Assembly: GCA_029243025.1 (NCBI GenBank)
Contig: JAQWSU010000055.1
Location: forward strand, 62,001-126,000
Origin: Pirellulaceae bacterium
Lineage (GTDB): Bacteria; Planctomycetota; Planctomycetia; Pirellulales; Pirellulaceae
Direction: 5' to 3'
Length of the DNA: 64,000 nucleotides
Position 1 is the stretch's first letter. Each line of letters begins with the position of its first letter. Of this stretch, positions 42,973 through 52,646 are shown piece after piece. The notes below the pieces were generated by a model. That model was not told where the DNA came from. It searched no databases and was given only the letters and a program-made list of their open reading frames with translations. Both the position numbers and the translations under genes were made by a program.

Positions 42973-43998
42973 TTAATTTTCTTTCAAAGCTTCAAACGGG
43001 TTGCCAGACGTGGTAACAGGCTGGCCTGTTGAGAGGCGATAGATCACGACGGTCATTAGCATGTAGAAGGGAACTACCAACACCGTTCCAATCAAGCAGG
43101 TGACGATTGCAAAAATCGTCCCCAGAATGCCGGCAACGAGGAATGATCCCAGAATGGCCAACGCGTTGCCTTTGGTGTAGGTGATTGAATTCGTGATCGC
43201 TTCCAGGATCCGATTATTTCGATCGACGATTAGGGGGAGTGTGATCAAGAGTCGCGTATAGATCCAGAAGTAACCAACGATCGCGACTACGGAAAGTACT
43301 ACGATGACGGAAATCGAAACCGTGTCGGGCATATTACCCCATTCGAACCAAACGAACGGAGCGGCCAGCAGCGCACAGACCAATGTGGAAGCTATCATGA
43401 GCAGGTAAATGAGCATCTGCGCGAACAGGACTCTCCAAAAGTAATTCCAGATCCGGAAAGCGCCTTCGAAGGGATTCGGGTTGCCGGCGACAACACTGAG
43501 TGTATAGCGTAGTCCAACTGCGACAATAAATGCCCCAAATGCTTGTCCCCAGGCTATCTGCAGCACGCCCGTTGCAATTGCGGCAACCGTTTCGTTGGCT
43601 TGGCCAACGAAAACGACGGGGATGATTCCCAACAAGCTGGACGCAATGCTGCTTCCGATCGACAAGGCGATCAGAATAATTCCCATCAAGGCCAGGTTTC
43701 CCAGATTGTTCTTAAAGATTTGCGTGCTGGTTGTAAGGATTTCGCTCATTGTTGTGAGCGTCGGACTAATTTCGGACGAAACGTTCGGTTCCACGCTCTC
43801 GAAGTCGCCTGAGGGGGCCGCATACGGGTTGAAGGACGGTTCGGTCTTATCGGCCGATGAGGGTGTGGCCGATGAGGGTGTGGCCGATGGAATCTCAACT
43901 TGTCTTGAGCAATCGGGGCAGATGGCCTGTCTTCCTTCCGATCCGTCGGGCACACGAAGCCGCTTTCCGCATTGCGGGCAGTCAAATTCTATCGGCAT
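42973..43998 (-). CDS. Zinc-ribbon polytopic membrane protein (341 aa)
   Basis: The N-terminus is a zinc ribbon (FDCPQCGKRLRV with a second CPDCS pair about 16 residues later). A Ser/Thr/Pro linker follows, including two ATPSS units, then about six membrane helices from residue 100 (NLALMGIILIALSIG, GQAFGAFIVAVGLRYTLSV, VLFAQMLIYLLMIASTLVCA, ISVIVVLSVVAIVGYFWIYT, ILGSFLVAGILGTIFAIVTC). The layout with PLIVDRNNRILEAITNSITY matches DUF975-like / glycerophosphodiesterase-membrane-type proteins. Function unknown. ATG at 43998. Confidence 0.82.
   Translation of the reverse strand: MPIEFDCPQCGKRLRVPDGSEGRQAICPDCSRQVEIPSATPSSATPSSADKTEPSFNPYAAPSGDFESVEPNVSSEISPTLTTMSEILTTSTQIFKNNLGNLALMGIILIALSIGSSIASSLLGIIPVVFVGQANETVAAIATGVLQIAWGQAFGAFIVAVGLRYTLSVVAGNPNPFEGAFRIWNYFWRVLFAQMLIYLLMIASTLVCALLAAPFVWFEWGNMPDTVSISVIVVLSVVAIVGYFWIYTRLLITLPLIVDRNNRILEAITNSITYTKGNALAILGSFLVAGILGTIFAIVTCLIGTVLVVPFYMLMTVVIYRLSTGQPVTTSGNPFEALKEN
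43853..43882 (-). repeat. Two tandem 15-bp coding units
   Basis: gccgatgagggtgtg occurs twice in a row (43853-43882) in the linker of the zinc-ribbon membrane protein, encoding the ATPSS repeat. Confidence 0.85.
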
Positions 43999-44270
43999 TT
44001 TTGAGATCCCCTAGCTTTAGAAACGCAAAAACTGTTATGGTTGGCGGGTTGCTTGTAAAGTAATTGCCCCGACTTGGTGGGATACCGAGTCGAGAAGTTG
44101 GCGAACGATGCACGGTTTTTTCTCGAGTGTGGATAACACGACGTAACTGTCAGTATGAAGCCGATGGGCCAGCGGAAGCTTAGGATCACGGTTGATATCG
44201 TCCGCTTGATGGACTGTCGCATAGGATACACCATTCGCTTGATTGAAGCGAGTTCTGACGATCGTTCAAC

Positions 44271-46283
44271 ATGACTTTAACTCCTTCGGATATTCTCGGA
44301 CCTGACGGTCGTCTTTCGGAGCGATTGACGGGCTATGAATCTCGTGAACAGCAGATCCAGATGGCCGATTCAGTCGGCCAGGCCCTGCAAGACGAACGCC
44401 ATTTAATTGTCGAGGCGGGCACCGGTACGGGAAAGAGTTTTGCCTATCTTGTACCGGCGATTTTAGCGGTTTCTGATCCCTCTGTTGATGAATCGGTCCG
44501 CCCGCGACGGATTGTTATCTCGACGCATACGATCAGTCTTCAACAACAATTGATGACCAATGATTTGCCGATCTTGAACAGCGTTATTCCACGTGAGTTC
44601 ACCGCTGTGCTGGTCAAGGGACGCTCGAATTATCTGAGTATACGGCGACTGATGAATGCCGCGGATCGGATGAAAAACCTGTTTAGCGAACCCGAAGACG
44701 TTGACCAGTTGCGAGATTTGTTGTCTTGGTCGAAGTCGACAACCGATGGTTCTCTGGCCGATTTGAATTTTCGCCCCAATGGGTCCGTTTGGGACGAAGT
44801 TGCCAGTGACAGCAGCAATTGCCTGGGGCGGAATTGTCCCCATCACAAATCATGCTTTTATTATCAAGCTCGTCGGCGTGCTCAGCATGCCCAAATTCTT
44901 GTTGTGAATCATGCCTTGTTCTTCAGTGACCTCGCCCTGCGTCAGATGAATGTGAGTGTGATTCCCGACTATGATGCGGTGATTTTGGACGAAGCCCATA
45001 CGATTGAATCGGTGGCCAGCGACCACTTGGGCTTACGGATTGGATCCGGACAGGTCGACTACGTCTTGCGTCGCTTGTACAACGATCGCACAAACAAAGG
45101 CTTGCTGGTTCAGGATGGAATGACGAAGGCGCAGCAGCAAGTCAATCGCTGCCGTGACGCGGCGGATGATCTATTTGGCGATCTCGACCACTGGTATCTG
45201 TCACAGACTTCGGACTTCAATGGACGTGTTCATCAGCCTCAGATCGTGGCCAACGCTCTCAGCCCTGAACTGGATCGGCTAGCGCGGATGGTGTCCCGTT
45301 TAGCCGATGGGATGGGAGATGAAGCAAAAAGGCAAGATTTTGTGGCCGCCAGTGATCGCATCAGTGTCTTGTCGGAACGAATTGAATGCTGGCGTCGACA
45401 GGAATCGTCGGACTCGGTGCACTGGATGGAGCGAAGTCAAACGAGACGAGGTTTACCGCGGACCAGCCTCGCGGCAGCACCCTTGGATATTGGCACGTTA
45501 TTGCGCGAGCAATTGTTTCAGCAGACAAAAACCGTGGTCATGACCAGCGCAACGTTGGCGACTGGAAAGACTCGCAGTTTTGATTTTTTCAAGTCTCGTA
45601 TTGGGATCACACAAAGCAACGAATTACGAGTCGGTAGCCCCTTTGACTTTTCGTTGCAAGCGGAACTGGTGATCGTACACGGAATGCCAGATCCAAATCG
45701 GGAGCGGACCGAATACGAGCGACTAGCGGGTGCGATGGTTCAACGCTATGTGAAGGAGACCGATGGTCGTGCGTTTGCCCTGTTTACCGGGTATGACATG
45801 CTAAAACGAGTTGCTGCGCAACTGGCACCCTGGCTACGAGAGAACCAAATTGCGTTGCTCAGTCAAGCGGATGGAGTCCCACGCCATCAAATGTTGCAAC
45901 AGTTTCGAGCCAATCCCCGTTCGTTGCTGTTGGGTACCGACAGTTTTTGGCAGGGAGTCGATGTGCCTGGCGACGCTCTGCAAAACGTGATCATCACCAA
46001 GCTGCCGTTCAGTGTTCCTGATTTGCCGTTGTTCCAAGCAAGAATGGAGGCGATCCGTGAGTCGGGGGGCAACCCGTTCCGTGATTATCAATTGCCCGAA
46101 GCGATCATCAAATTCCGACAGGGGTTTGGTCGCTTGATCCGCACACGTCAGGATACGGGCATGGTGGTCGTCTTGGATCCTCGCCTCACTTCTCGCTATT
46201 ATGGTCGACTTTTTGTGCAATCGCTTCCGGAGTGTCAGGTGAGGGAAGAATCGGTGACGGGCGACCCGGATTTGATCCCCTAA
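44271..46283 (+). CDS. DinG/XPD-family ATP-dependent DNA helicase (670 aa)
   Basis: A superfamily 2 helicase of the Rad3/DinG group without the N-terminal exonuclease domain. Walker A is GTGTGKS at residues 50-56; the DEAH box is at 240-243 (VILDEAHTIES). A Cys-rich insert CLGRNCPHHKSC lies in the Fe-S domain position before ILVVNHALFFSDL; three cysteines are visible, so the cluster may use another ligand. Motifs V/VI near the C-terminus include LLGTDSFWQGVDVPGD and FRQGFGRLIRTRQD. Function inferred: unwinding of D-loops, R-loops or other damage structures. Start ATG at 44271. Confidence 0.93.
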   Translation: MTLTPSDILGPDGRLSERLTGYESREQQIQMADSVGQALQDERHLIVEAGTGTGKSFAYLVPAILAVSDPSVDESVRPRRIVISTHTISLQQQLMTNDLPILNSVIPREFTAVLVKGRSNYLSIRRLMNAADRMKNLFSEPEDVDQLRDLLSWSKSTTDGSLADLNFRPNGSVWDEVASDSSNCLGRNCPHHKSCFYYQARRRAQHAQILVVNHALFFSDLALRQMNVSVIPDYDAVILDEAHTIESVASDHLGLRIGSGQVDYVLRRLYNDRTNKGLLVQDGMTKAQQQVNRCRDAADDLFGDLDHWYLSQTSDFNGRVHQPQIVANALSPELDRLARMVSRLADGMGDEAKRQDFVAASDRISVLSERIECWRRQESSDSVHWMERSQTRRGLPRTSLAAAPLDIGTLLREQLFQQTKTVVMTSATLATGKTRSFDFFKSRIGITQSNELRVGSPFDFSLQAELVIVHGMPDPNRERTEYERLAGAMVQRYVKETDGRAFALFTGYDMLKRVAAQLAPWLRENQIALLSQADGVPRHQMLQQFRANPRSLLLGTDSFWQGVDVPGDALQNVIITKLPFSVPDLPLFQARMEAIRESGGNPFRDYQLPEAIIKFRQGFGRLIRTRQDTGMVVVLDPRLTSRYYGRLFVQSLPECQVREESVTGDPDLIP

Positions 46284-46374
46284 ATCCCTCTTGACCTGGT
46301 AATTTGTCAAATGGGTCGCTGTCAGCGATAATCGAAGCTCGCTTTCCCATCATCGATCCTGAGGAGTTGGCCTG

Positions 46375-47232
46375 ATGAAGAATCGTACACCGATCACGCG
46401 CCGAAATGTTTTGAAAGCAACTGCTTCGGCCGCTGCCGTGTCGACCTTCGCAAATCTGGGGGTGGCGTTCGAGCCACCCAAGCGATTTGCCGGATTACCG
46501 ATTGGCGTGCAAAGTTATTCACTCCGTAATTTTCCGCTTGATCAGGTGATGCGGCATATTCAGGGCTTGGGATTACATCATGTGGAATTCTACGAGAAGC
46601 ATTTTCCGCTGAGTTCAACGGATGACCAAATCTCGCAGATGAAGCGACAGATGAAGGCTGGTCAGGTCACAATGACTGCTCATGGAGTAAATAGCTTCTC
46701 GGCAGATCATGCCAAGAATCGTCAAGTCTTTGAATTTGCCAAAAAGGCCGGCATTCGAAATATCACCGCAAATCCACAGCCCGACTCCTTCGACAGCCTT
46801 GACAAACTTGTTGATGAATACGATGTTCGGATTTGCATTCATAATCATGGTCCCGGCGCTCTCTACGATTCGCTGGATACGGTTACAAGTGCGGTAGAGG
46901 GGCACCATGAACGAATCGGTGCGTGTATTGATACGGGGCATGTTTTGCGGAGCAAGGAAGATCCGGTGCAGTGGATTCAACGACTGGGAAGTCGCGTCTT
47001 CGCGCTTCATGTCAAAGATGTGGCGGAGAAAAAAAAGAGGACCCATGATGTCATCGTGGGGAGCTCTTTCCTGAATTTGCCCGGATTGTTCCAGGCGTTG
47101 CAGCAGGTGAACTTTCCCCAAGATGGTTCGATTTCGCTGGAGTATGAATCGAACCCTGAGAATCCGATCGACGATATCCAGCAGTGCTTGAACGCCGTTG
47201 ATAAAGCTATTCAACAAGTACAGCGGGCTTGA
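46375..47232 (+). CDS. Tat-exported sugar phosphate isomerase/epimerase-like TIM barrel (285 aa)
   Basis: A member of the xylose isomerase-like TIM barrel superfamily. The N-terminus has a twin-arginine signal (ITRRNVLKATASAAAVSTFA), so it is exported folded. GVQSYSLRNFPLDQVMRHIQ, LGLHHVEFYEKHFPLS, VRICIHNHGPG, IGACIDTGHVLRS and VFALHVKDV place the divalent metal ligands (Glu, Asp, His, Glu in SLEYESNPE). Substrate unknown. The ATG at 46375 has GAGGAG 9 bases upstream. Monocistronic. A similar gene is at 54111. Confidence 0.9.
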   Translation: MKNRTPITRRNVLKATASAAAVSTFANLGVAFEPPKRFAGLPIGVQSYSLRNFPLDQVMRHIQGLGLHHVEFYEKHFPLSSTDDQISQMKRQMKAGQVTMTAHGVNSFSADHAKNRQVFEFAKKAGIRNITANPQPDSFDSLDKLVDEYDVRICIHNHGPGALYDSLDTVTSAVEGHHERIGACIDTGHVLRSKEDPVQWIQRLGSRVFALHVKDVAEKKKRTHDVIVGSSFLNLPGLFQALQQVNFPQDGSISLEYESNPENPIDDIQQCLNAVDKAIQQVQRA

Positions 47233-47497
47233 CCATCGCATCGAAATCCGGGCCGCATACGCAGCCATACGCAGCCATCCTAAGCAGCGGAAAATGAGGG
47301 AGTATGTTTCGCGTGTCAAACGGATGGAGCGAGTGACGGGAAAAGTGTGTGGCTTCTTTGACATCCGCAGCCATTCACACCATTGACCGGCTGTAGCAGG
47401 CGGCTTAAAGTTAGAGGTTTCCTGCGTCGGAAGCGGTCCCGAAAGCAGGGAAACGGAACAGACTCTCAGCTTCTCGTTTTATCGCGGCCTCAGGCTC

Positions 47498-48265
47498 ATG
47501 CTGGCAAAGCGCATTATTCCCTGTCTAGACGTCGACCAAGGTCGAGTGGTGAAGGGGACGAATTTTGTCAACTTGCGAGATGCAGGTGACCCGGTCCAGG
47601 TCGCCAGCCGATATGAGGCCGAGGGTGCAGACGAGTTGGTATTTTTGGATATTAAGGCAAGCCACCAACAACGTGACATTATGTTGGACGTTGTCAGGCG
47701 GACAGCCGAGCAAGTGTTCATGCCGCTCACTGTCGGTGGTGGTGTGCGGACGATCGAAGACATTCGGTCGCTGTTGAACGCAGGTAGTGACAAGGTATCG
47801 ATCAACTCAGCTGCTTGTCAAAACCCGGAGTTTGTTCGGGAGGCCGCGCGGCGGTTTGGCAGTCAGTGCATTGTCGTAAATATCGATCCGAAGCGAGTTC
47901 AAAAGAACGGTCGAGAAGTTTGGGAAGTTCACATTAATGGCGGACGGAAGCCCACGGGACTGGAAGCCGTCAGTTGGGCAGAGCGGATACAGGAGTTAGG
48001 AGCTGGTGAAATCGTTTTGACCAGCATGGATTGCGACGGAACCAAAGATGGTTACGATTTGGAAATCACCGCGGCCGTGAGTCAGGCAGTGGGAATTCCG
48101 GTGGTGGCCAGCGGAGGAGCCGGGTCGCCTGATCACATGGCAGACGTTATCGAATCGGGATATGCGGACGCCGCTTTGGCTGCCAGTATCTTTCATTTTG
48201 GCGAATATACCATTCGCGAAACGAAGCAGGTTCTTTCCAATCGAGGCATACCGGTTCGACTTTAG
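47498..48265 (+). CDS. hisF: Imidazole glycerol phosphate synthase subunit HisF (255 aa)
   Basis: The cyclase subunit that joins ammonia to PRFAR in histidine biosynthesis. A TIM barrel with catalytic D11 ([15 protein letters not shown]) and D130 (VVNIDPKRV). Phosphate-binding loops are visible: [20 protein letters not shown] and [20 protein letters not shown]. Length matches. HisH and other his genes are not nearby. It ends 6 bases before the pilT start, so the two may be cotranscribed, which is not a functional link I would expect. ATG at 47498. Confidence 0.97.
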   Translation: MLAKRIIPCLDVDQGRVVKGTNFVNLRDAGDPVQVASRYEAEGADELVFLDIKASHQQRDIMLDVVRRTAEQVFMPLTVGGGVRTIEDIRSLLNAGSDKVSINSAACQNPEFVREAARRFGSQCIVVNIDPKRVQKNGREVWEVHINGGRKPTGLEAVSWAERIQELGAGEIVLTSMDCDGTKDGYDLEITAAVSQAVGIPVVASGGAGSPDHMADVIESGYADAALAASIFHFGEYTIRETKQVLSNRGIPVRL

Positions 48266-48271
48266 GATCTA

Positions 48272-49423
48272 ATGATGAGCACAACAACGCAAAACGAAAT
48301 TGATCGTTACAGCGGAAAGCAACAGGAACTCGAAGTCGATAAACTTTTTCGGGCCTGCGTCAAATTAGAAGGTAGTGACCTGCACCTTAAAGTGGGACAG
48401 CCTCCTTATGTGCGCATTCGGGGCTCATTGCGGCCATTGAATCGTGACGCGATTGACGCTGAGGAAATGGTGCGGCTGTTGTTTCCGATGTTGAACGAAC
48501 GGAATCGTAGAATCTTCGAAGAGGACGGTGGGGCGGACTTCGCTTACACGATCGACGTGGATGGAACTTCCTGGCGGTATCGTGTCAATATGCTCCAACA
48601 GTTGGGGAAGATCGGTTTGGTCGCTCGCCGTATTAACAATTGGATTCCTGACTTTGAAGGTTTGAACTTGCCGCCTGTGATGGAGAGCCTCTGCAAGTAC
48701 GATCAGGGAATGGTTCTGCTGGCCGGAGTGACCGGGTCGGGGAAAAGTACCACAATCGCTTCAATGTTGAACTGGATCAATCGTAACTATCGCAAGCATA
48801 TCTTGACGCTGGAAGATCCGATTGAGTTCATATTTTCTGAAGATAAATGTCTGATCAATCAACGTGAAATCGGCATGGACGTGAAAGATTTTTCCATCGG
48901 GATGAAGCATGCTGTCCGCGAAGACCCTGATGTGATGCTCGTCGGCGAAATGCGTGATCAAGAAACGTTTATGACCGCGATTCATGCGGCCGAAACGGGT
49001 CACTTGGTGTTCGGTACGATTCACGCGGCCAGTTCATCAACCTGCATCGGCCGAATCCTCGACTTGTTCCCCGAAGAAATGCACTCAGCGTTGCGGAGTG
49101 CGATGGCCTTTAACATGAAGGGAATCGTTGCCCAGAAGCTGTTACCGTCCATCAATAAAGATGTGGGGCGGGTGCCGACAATTGAAGTCATGACCTTTTC
49201 GCCGACAATCCGAAAATTGATTCTCGAAGAAGACGATCACAAGCTTCCGGATGCTGTTCGGATCGGTGCCGAGGATGGTATGCAAGATTTCACGATGAGT
49301 CTTCAATCACTCGTCGAGCAAGAACTAATCGATCGACAAACGGCGTTCAGTGTTGCCCCGAATGTGGAAGCACTGAAAATGGCCTTGAAGGGTATCGACG
49401 TTAAACAGCCGGGAATTCTCTGA
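48272..49423 (+). CDS. PilT-type twitching motility / retraction ATPase (383 aa)
   Basis: A hexameric ATPase of the type IV pilus retraction type. The N-terminal domain has SDLHLKVGQPPYVRIRGSL. Walker A is GVTGSGKST (152-160), the Asp box EDPIEF (181-186), Walker B VMLVGEMRDQET (221-232) and the His box TIHAAS (249-254), all intact. LILEEDDHKLPDAVRIGAEDGMQ corresponds to the family's AIRNLIRE region. The ATG at 48272 is used; a second ATG follows directly. The stop overlaps the start of the GspE-like gene (TGATG), implying coupling and a shared complex. No pilus structural genes are in the window apart from the pseudopilin at 18145. Confidence 0.94.
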   Translation: MMSTTTQNEIDRYSGKQQELEVDKLFRACVKLEGSDLHLKVGQPPYVRIRGSLRPLNRDAIDAEEMVRLLFPMLNERNRRIFEEDGGADFAYTIDVDGTSWRYRVNMLQQLGKIGLVARRINNWIPDFEGLNLPPVMESLCKYDQGMVLLAGVTGSGKSTTIASMLNWINRNYRKHILTLEDPIEFIFSEDKCLINQREIGMDVKDFSIGMKHAVREDPDVMLVGEMRDQETFMTAIHAAETGHLVFGTIHAASSSTCIGRILDLFPEEMHSALRSAMAFNMKGIVAQKLLPSINKDVGRVPTIEVMTFSPTIRKLILEEDDHKLPDAVRIGAEDGMQDFTMSLQSLVEQELIDRQTAFSVAPNVEALKMALKGIDVKQPGIL

Positions 49424-51189
49424 TGTTTCGCAATTTTTGTTTTGTCGTTGTTGCCTTCTTTCTGGTTTTGCTCTGCGCCGATGCTGTCTTGGCTCAGGCC
49501 GATACGTGGCCCAATTTTCCGATGGGCGGAGAAGACGGGACCGAAGACTTTCAACGCAGTAGTGGTGGCTACTTCAGTTGGATCAAGCTATTCGGTGTCT
49601 TACTGATCTACCTGCTGTGGGTGAAAACCACCGACTGGGTGAACAAGGACTGTCAACTCTTGCAATTGCCCTATACCGTTTGGAATGTGGTTGTTTTTGC
49701 TTCGTTCGTGATCGGGATGTTGTTAGTGTTGACGATCCCCGTTTTTGCTGCGGGTTTCTCTGTGCTTTGCTTGGCTTACATTGCTCCCCTCGGCGTTTAT
49801 GTCGTTACACGTAACCGGATTGTTGACCCGCATGAACGGGTGATGACCCCGAGCCATTTTCGTTATCTGATCGCAACCCAGGCGAATAAATCGGGAGTGA
49901 AAATAGCGGATCAAAAGAAGGCCGCTCACCAAAAAGGTGCCCCGGTCGTTTTTGAAGCTCAGGGGAATGATAAACAGAAAAATCAAGCGAATTTGATCTC
50001 CGCTCGTCAGTCGCCTGGATTCTTGCCTGCCAAAGAACTTGTGGCCGAAATCATCCGACAACGTGGTGACAAATGCATGATGGATTTCAGTCGTGATTCG
50101 GTCGCGATGCGTTATCAGATCGACGGCGTTTGGCATGAGTCCGAAGGGCAGGGTCGGGAATCGGGCGACGAAATGTTGGAAGTCTTCAAGACCCTTGCCG
50201 GATTAAGTGTCAAAGAACGACGCCAACGTCAGTCGGGCCGTTTTACCTCTGAATTCGGGAAGACTGTCTATCAATGCACATTAATCAGCCAAGGGACGCA
50301 GAACGGTGAGCGTGTGATTCTGCAAGTCGATCGTCCCCGATCGGCATTTCCCTCGCTCGCTGATCTGGGCATGCGAGGCAAAATCGAAGAAAAACTCAAA
50401 GAGCTATTGGCTGTGGACAGCGGAATGGTGCTGATCTCCTCTCCGCCCGCCGGTGGGCTCTCGACCACCATGGGACTCGTTTTAAAGCTGACCGATCGTT
50501 ACACGCGCGACTTTGTCGCTTTGCAAGATATCAATGCGCCTGAGCCGTTGGTCGAAAACGTCGAGTTGACGACTTACGACATTAGCAAAGGGAAAGAGCC
50601 CGCGAAGCTACTCGAGACGATGTTGCGCCGTGAGCCCAATGCGGTCATCGTCAACGAATTGCCGAATGTGGAAACCGTGCAGATGCTCTGTGATGAAGCA
50701 AGCAAAGATAAGCTAGTGATCACGACTGTGCGGGCCAAAGAGGCGGTTGAATCGTTACTGCGGGTGTTACTGATGAAGGTGTCGTCCGCAAAGTTCGCTC
50801 CTGCGGTTGCGGGGGTATTAAACCAGCGACTGATTCGCCGGATTTGCGAAGAATGCAAGCAAGGTTACGAGCCTTCTGCCCAAGTGCTGAAGAAAATGGG
50901 AATTCCGCAAGGACGGGTCGAGCACCTCTTTCGGCCCCCCGACCCGAGTGAACAAGACAAAGTATGTGAGAAATGCAATGGGATCGGATATTTCGGTCGC
51001 ATTGGCATCTTTGAATTGCTCGTGGTTGATGACGAAATGCGTAAAGCATTGATGAAACAGCCGAAATTGGACGTGCTTCGCCAGATTAGTCGTCAAGCAG
51101 GCAACCGAAACCTGCAGCAGGAAGGCATCGTTCTTGTTGCACAGGGAATTACTTCCGTGCAAGAACTTAGCCGCGTTCTCAAACAGTAA
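49423..51189 (+). CDS. Membrane-anchored GspE/PilB-like protein with degenerate Walker A (588 aa)
   Basis: A type II secretion/type IV pilus ATPase-like protein fused to an N-terminal membrane region (helices at about 5-24, 52-66, 86-107, 108-128). The C-terminal ATPase fold starts near 205 and is GspE-like: LVLLSSPPAGGLSTT-type P-loop region at 335-349 (SSPPAGGLSTT, residues 339-349) in place of GPTGSGKTTT, so the Walker A Lys is Leu346. Walker B keeps Glu412 (VIVNELPNVET), but the His box is TTVRAKE. The zinc ribbon of GspE/PilB is retained (C475-C478, C515-C518). It is probably a non-hydrolysing partner. ATG at 49423 overlaps the pilT stop. Confidence 0.9.
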   Translation: MFRNFCFVVVAFFLVLLCADAVLAQADTWPNFPMGGEDGTEDFQRSSGGYFSWIKLFGVLLIYLLWVKTTDWVNKDCQLLQLPYTVWNVVVFASFVIGMLLVLTIPVFAAGFSVLCLAYIAPLGVYVVTRNRIVDPHERVMTPSHFRYLIATQANKSGVKIADQKKAAHQKGAPVVFEAQGNDKQKNQANLISARQSPGFLPAKELVAEIIRQRGDKCMMDFSRDSVAMRYQIDGVWHESEGQGRESGDEMLEVFKTLAGLSVKERRQRQSGRFTSEFGKTVYQCTLISQGTQNGERVILQVDRPRSAFPSLADLGMRGKIEEKLKELLAVDSGMVLISSPPAGGLSTTMGLVLKLTDRYTRDFVALQDINAPEPLVENVELTTYDISKGKEPAKLLETMLRREPNAVIVNELPNVETVQMLCDEASKDKLVITTVRAKEAVESLLRVLLMKVSSAKFAPAVAGVLNQRLIRRICEECKQGYEPSAQVLKKMGIPQGRVEHLFRPPDPSEQDKVCEKCNGIGYFGRIGIFELLVVDDEMRKALMKQPKLDVLRQISRQAGNRNLQQEGIVLVAQGITSVQELSRVLKQ

Positions 51190-51210
51190 ATAAACGGTGG
51201 ATAACTGATT

Positions 51211-51831
51211 ATGTCACTGACGATATTCGTTTTAGTTATTTTGGCCATCTGCGTTTCTATGACGTTGACGGAGGGGCTGTGGGGCAACACGCTCATGCTT
51301 TTCAACGTCATTTTTTCCGCGATTATCGCCACGAACTACTTTGAGCCTGTTGCGACCAAAGTGACGGAGACTTTTCCGAGTTTCACTTATCTTTGGGACT
51401 TTCTCTCGTTATGGGGGCTGTTTGTTTTGTCGGCGCTTATTCTACGAGCTGTAACCGATGGGATCAGTAAGACCAAGGTCCGCTTTAAATTGCCACTGGA
51501 ACAAGGGGGGAAAATCCTTTGCGGCTTCCTGATCGGCTGGGTCATGGTTTGTTTGTTTTTGTTTTCCTTGCATGTCGCGCCGCTCAAACGGAGTCCCTTC
51601 GGTGGAGCCTTCGCTAAGAGCCCAACTTCCAGCAATTTCTTTTTGTCGCCGGATATGCTTTGGTTAGGATTCATGCAGAGTCGATCAGAAAATGCCTTTG
51701 CGACCAGCCCGGCCAATCCGTTTGATCCCAAAAGCGAATTTGTGTTGAAGTACGGTCAGCGTCGCCAGAAATTTTCGAAGTTACCAAAGTTGAGAGTGGC
51801 GCCGGCTCGACGGCAGTACGCGTCGCGATAA
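51211..51831 (+). CDS. CvpA-family-like membrane protein (206 aa)
   Basis: A membrane protein with about four helices (MSLTIFVLVILAICVSMTL, GNTLMLFNVIFSAIIATNYF, LWDFLSLWGLFVLSALILRA, GKILCGFLIGWVMVCLFLFS). The layout GxxxNxxFSAIIAxNxFEP and LxxWxLFxxSALxLRxxTD resembles the CvpA/colicin V production family. A C-terminal soluble tail (about 115-206) is Arg/Lys-rich and Ser-rich. It starts 21 bases after the GspE-like gene and is likely in the same transcript. Function in envelope integrity is inferred from the family. Confidence 0.78.
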   Translation: MSLTIFVLVILAICVSMTLTEGLWGNTLMLFNVIFSAIIATNYFEPVATKVTETFPSFTYLWDFLSLWGLFVLSALILRAVTDGISKTKVRFKLPLEQGGKILCGFLIGWVMVCLFLFSLHVAPLKRSPFGGAFAKSPTSSNFFLSPDMLWLGFMQSRSENAFATSPANPFDPKSEFVLKYGQRRQKFSKLPKLRVAPARRQYASR

Positions 51832-51854
51832 GCTGACACAATACAGGATGGAAG

Positions 51855-52592
51855 ATGGTCGGATCAGCCTTCCAAAGCGAACTGTCGGGGCATGAACCTA
51901 ATCAGCTTGAGCAATACCGCTCGGTAAGCGGCGTCGCGATTTGTGCTTTGCTGCTCGGCATGGTTTCGATCGTCAGTCTTACCCATCCCGCTGCTTGGTT
52001 GCTCCCCCTCATTGCCGTTGCCTGTGGTGCGATTGCTTTAATCAGGATCTCACGGCAACCAGACACGTTGTCGGGACGTCGTCTGGCCTTGGTCGGAATC
52101 TCGTTAGGATTGTTTTTCGGTGGGTGGGCCGTTGCTCAATTCACCGCCGATCGATGGGTAGTGAGCCGACAGGCATTGAAGTTTACGGAGCAGTGGTTGG
52201 ATGCGGTCGCCGCCGGCGAATTGGAGGCAGCCCATCAAGCGACCCTGGATTATTACTTGCGAGAACCTGAAGGAACGCAACTGGTCGATAATTACCAGCA
52301 GGATTCAGAGCAATTAAACGCGTTGCAGGAGTTTTTTAGCGAAGATGTCGCAAAGAAACTTCTCGAATTGGAAGGGAATGCCACCCGACGATTCGATCGA
52401 ATACTGATTACTCCCATTAAACCCGGCGAACGCTATGTGATGGTGAGATATTTCATCGAGCCACACGACACGAGCAAACCGGTAGTGCACTTGGAATTGA
52501 AGATGGAGATGCTTTTGAAAGAGGAAGGCGTCTTTTGGACGATGTTGATGCTGGAAGATGCTGAATACTTGGATCAACCACGCAATTACTGA
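51855..52592 (+). CDS. Membrane protein with DUF4190-like N-terminus (245 aa)
   Basis: Two to three membrane helices (about residues 23-62: VAICALLLGMVSIVSLTHPA, LLPLIAVACGAIALIR; and LALVGISLGLFFGGWAVAQF at 78-97) match the DUF4190-type pattern. The rest is a soluble domain with WLDAVAAGELEAAHQATLDY and RYVMVRYFIEPHDTSKPVVH, similar to planctomycete proteins that I can only call conserved. The ATG at 51855 has AGGATGGAAG in front. It is the fourth gene in a run that starts with pilT. Confidence 0.75.
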   Translation: MVGSAFQSELSGHEPNQLEQYRSVSGVAICALLLGMVSIVSLTHPAAWLLPLIAVACGAIALIRISRQPDTLSGRRLALVGISLGLFFGGWAVAQFTADRWVVSRQALKFTEQWLDAVAAGELEAAHQATLDYYLREPEGTQLVDNYQQDSEQLNALQEFFSEDVAKKLLELEGNATRRFDRILITPIKPGERYVMVRYFIEPHDTSKPVVHLELKMEMLLKEEGVFWTMLMLEDAEYLDQPRNY

Positions 52593-52646
52593 GTTTGACG
52601 ATGTCATGTTGCAATGCCAGACGGCCAACCAAAAAGGAACGCTGAA

